A stretch of 64,000 nt of DNA from NCBI GenBank assembly GCA_007988745.1, contig BJUT01000012.1:18798-82797 (forward strand), written 5' to 3'. The position numbers and the translations under genes were made by a program. Shown here piece by piece: positions 62,428 to 64,000 of the stretch. Numbering within the stretch: the first letter of the stretch is position 1; each line of letters opens with the position of its first letter. This DNA is from Pseudoalteromonas atlantica (GTDB taxonomy: Bacteria > Pseudomonadota > Gammaproteobacteria > Enterobacterales > Alteromonadaceae). The notes under the pieces are model-generated. The model saw only the letters and a program-made list of their open reading frames with translations. It searched no databases and was not told the DNA's origin.

Positions 62428-63798
62428 ATGAAAACGATGTATTTTATAACTGTACTGTGCGCCACCTCGCTGTTTAGCGCCAGTGCGTTTGCCGTTAAGC
62501 AAGTAGAGCTACTTAAACGCGACGGCGAACAAAATGAAATACCGCTGCTAGATAACCGTTTTCGTATAGACAGCCAATTAGATGAAATAACCTTACTATT
62601 TTTTAGAAAGCCAGGTTCGCCCGCGGTCATTTTAGTCAGGCCCGATGGCAGCAAGTACTTTGCCACTAACGCAGTTAAAGATCCCAACCTCGATTGGTTT
62701 GATGAGCTTAGTTACGACTTAATCACCATAAAAAAACCGATGGCTGGCCCATGGCAAGTTATTGGCCGCATTTTGCCCGACAGCCGCATTGTGGTGTTAG
62801 GGGAAGTGTCTTTAAAAGCACAGCCATTACCTCCTATGTTATTTCGAGGCGAGACAATAAAAATAACGGGCGAAATTTTAAATGATGATGAGCCTATCGA
62901 TGCTAACTTATTCACAGATGTAGTTAGCCTAAACGTTGACTTTGTAAGTACCAACGATGAAAGCTATGCAAACTTTGGTGCAGGCACTCAAGAAGTTGCC
63001 GAATTTAAAGACGATGGCCGCGGCTTTGATGAACGCCCTAACGATGGAGTGTTTACTGGCGAATTTAAATTAGACTTTCCTGCAGGGCAGTGGACACCAG
63101 AACTCTATATAGCGACCCCCTTATTACAGCGACGCATTGTGCAAGACCCTATCATTGTGCATGAACCGCCATTTAAATCTGAGGTCGCACTGGCAGAGCT
63201 TGATACTGACGATCACCAGCTAACTATTAATATAGATAGCAACATAGTTAAACCCGAAACCGTTATTGTGCAGGGAAAAATTTATTACCCTAACAATGAA
63301 GAGCAAATGTTTACAATTGACGCGCAAGCGGGTGATACACGCCAACTAGCAATTAAAAACTATGATTGGGGAAGATACAGCGTTGAACTGTCTGTTTTTG
63401 GCACTAATATAAACGGTCGTGAGTTTATGGCCACAATACCAACATACAAATTTGAGATAGAAAGGCCAATAGAAGCAGTACCCGAAATAGACCCTGCTAC
63501 GCTTATTGATCAAAATCTGGCCTTGGAAGCTGAACCCGTTGAAGAAAAAATGGCCACTTCTACATTAGTGACTTTAATCGTGGGCTGTAATTTGCTCATT
63601 TTATTGTTAGGGTGGTTAGCAATTCGTATTTTTGTACAGAAAAAGCCAATCAAATTTAACTTTAAACTGCCTTTTTTAAACAAAAAGAAAGTAAACGATG
63701 AGAGCAACGCCGATGCAGAAAAAAATCAAGTCGGCAAAAATGGCTCAAAAAGTGACAAATCAGGTGAAATTTTAAACCTTTCGATGTCAGATGACTAA
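62428..63798 (+). CDS. TIGR03503-family membrane-anchored protein
   Basis: A 456-aa protein with a signal peptide (about 1-22, ending AFA), a beta-rich periplasmic part and one membrane helix near residues 378-400 (TLVTLIVGCNLLILLLGWLA), followed by a basic cytoplasmic tail. Motifs DEITLLFFRKPGSPAVILVR and DDGRGFDERPNDGVFTGEFK are characteristic of TIGR03503 proteins found next to dnaQ in Vibrio and Shewanella relatives. The central part resembles von Willebrand-associated choice-of-anchor beta domains. Function unknown. It follows dnaQ by 8 bp. Confidence 0.85.
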   Translation: MKTMYFITVLCATSLFSASAFAVKQVELLKRDGEQNEIPLLDNRFRIDSQLDEITLLFFRKPGSPAVILVRPDGSKYFATNAVKDPNLDWFDELSYDLITIKKPMAGPWQVIGRILPDSRIVVLGEVSLKAQPLPPMLFRGETIKITGEILNDDEPIDANLFTDVVSLNVDFVSTNDESYANFGAGTQEVAEFKDDGRGFDERPNDGVFTGEFKLDFPAGQWTPELYIATPLLQRRIVQDPIIVHEPPFKSEVALAELDTDDHQLTINIDSNIVKPETVIVQGKIYYPNNEEQMFTIDAQAGDTRQLAIKNYDWGRYSVELSVFGTNINGREFMATIPTYKFEIERPIEAVPEIDPATLIDQNLALEAEPVEEKMATSTLVTLIVGCNLLILLLGWLAIRIFVQKKPIKFNFKLPFLNKKKVNDESNADAEKNQVGKNGSKSDKSGEILNLSMSDD

Positions 63799-63825
63799 AA
63801 AACCTGTAAAAAAACAAAAAAGCCC

Positions 63826-63854
63826 TTGACGAAGTAGGGGCTGATTCGTATTAT
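63826..63854 (+). promoter_or_regulatory. Sigma-70 promoter of tRNA-Asp
   Basis: TTGACG at 63826-63831 and TATTAT at 63849-63854 are separated by 17 bp. A GC-rich stretch (CACGCCGC) follows the -10 box, the stringent-control discriminator typical of stable RNA promoters. Confidence 0.8.
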
Positions 63855-63896
63855 TCACGCCGCTGCAAAGGGAGACCTAAGCAGAAACGAAAATGC

Positions 63897-63973
63897 GGAG
63901 TGGTAGTTCAGTTGGTTAGAATACCGGCCTGTCACGCCGGGGGTCGCGGGTTCGAGTCCCGTCCACTCCGCCA
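63897..63973 (+). tRNA. tRNA-Asp (anticodon GTC)
   Basis: A complete 77-nt tRNA: acceptor GGAGTGG pairs with CCACTCC, the anticodon stem CCGGC/GCCGG encloses CTGTCAC with anticodon GTC at 63931-63933, the T arm is GCGGGTTCGAGTCCCGT, and CCA is encoded. It is in the place of aspV downstream of dnaQ in E. coli. Confidence 0.97.
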
Positions 63974-64000
63974 ATTTTCGACAATTTGTAAGTAGACGCT

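Noticed and set aside
1-64000. CRISPR array, prophage or toxin-antitoxin pair
   Set aside because: I saw no regularly spaced repeats, no phage structural or integrase genes and no paired small toxin/antitoxin genes.

Overview
The window looks like chromosome of a marine gammaproteobacterium of the order Alteromonadales, most likely Pseudoalteromonas. The reasons are the AT-rich base composition, four large TonB-dependent receptors, and two gene blocks in enterobacterial/vibrio order: queF - syd - CsrB-type RNA - yqcC - truC - flavodoxin, and gloB - yafS - rnhA/dnaQ - tRNA-Asp. This is inference from gene content; no database was searched.

Layout. 0-3.5 kb: the tail of an outer-membrane protein, a secreted subtilisin-like protease, and an ECF sigma / anti-sigma / lipoprotein operon with a likely self-regulated ECF promoter. 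3.9-22.1 kb: an uncharacterised catabolic island. It holds two TonB-dependent receptors, a sodium:solute symporter, five NTF2/SnoaL-like proteins, a HpcH/HpaI-type aldolase, an alpha/beta hydrolase, a LacI-family regulator, a HisD-like dehydrogenase, an SDR and a double cupin. Four near-identical 16-bp palindromes with a TTCGAA core lie before the two receptor genes and in the two divergent promoter regions. They tie the island into one probable LacI regulon for import and breakdown of an unknown substrate. I regard this as the most interesting system here. 22.1-31 kb: a DMT exporter, a Sel1-like lipoprotein, a six-gene operon dinG - TSUP transporter - priC - HDAC-like - comFB-like - rsmS (the last too short for usual ORF calling), and divergent polB, with a LexA-like box before dinG.

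31.3-40 kb: two more TonB-dependent receptors with nearly identical leader DNA. An intact IS1182-type element (34292-35900) sits between them, inserted at the terminator hairpin of the first, with the whole hairpin duplicated. A 1.26-kb gene-free AT-rich stretch follows. 40.5-49.6 kb: a short H-NS-like protein, radD, an rraB-like gene, tamA-tamB and a cyclophilin lipoprotein.

49.7-57.5 kb: queF, syd, several DUF genes, a GNAT enzyme, the CsrB-like RNA (about 25 GGA motifs, with a GacA/UvrY-type box upstream), yqcC, truC and a flavodoxin. 57.7-64 kb: mltD, gloB, yafS, rnhA, dnaQ, a TIGR03503-type membrane protein and tRNA-Asp(GTC). Two clear copies and one decayed copy of a small repeat with inverted ends (MITE-like) are scattered through intergenic DNA.
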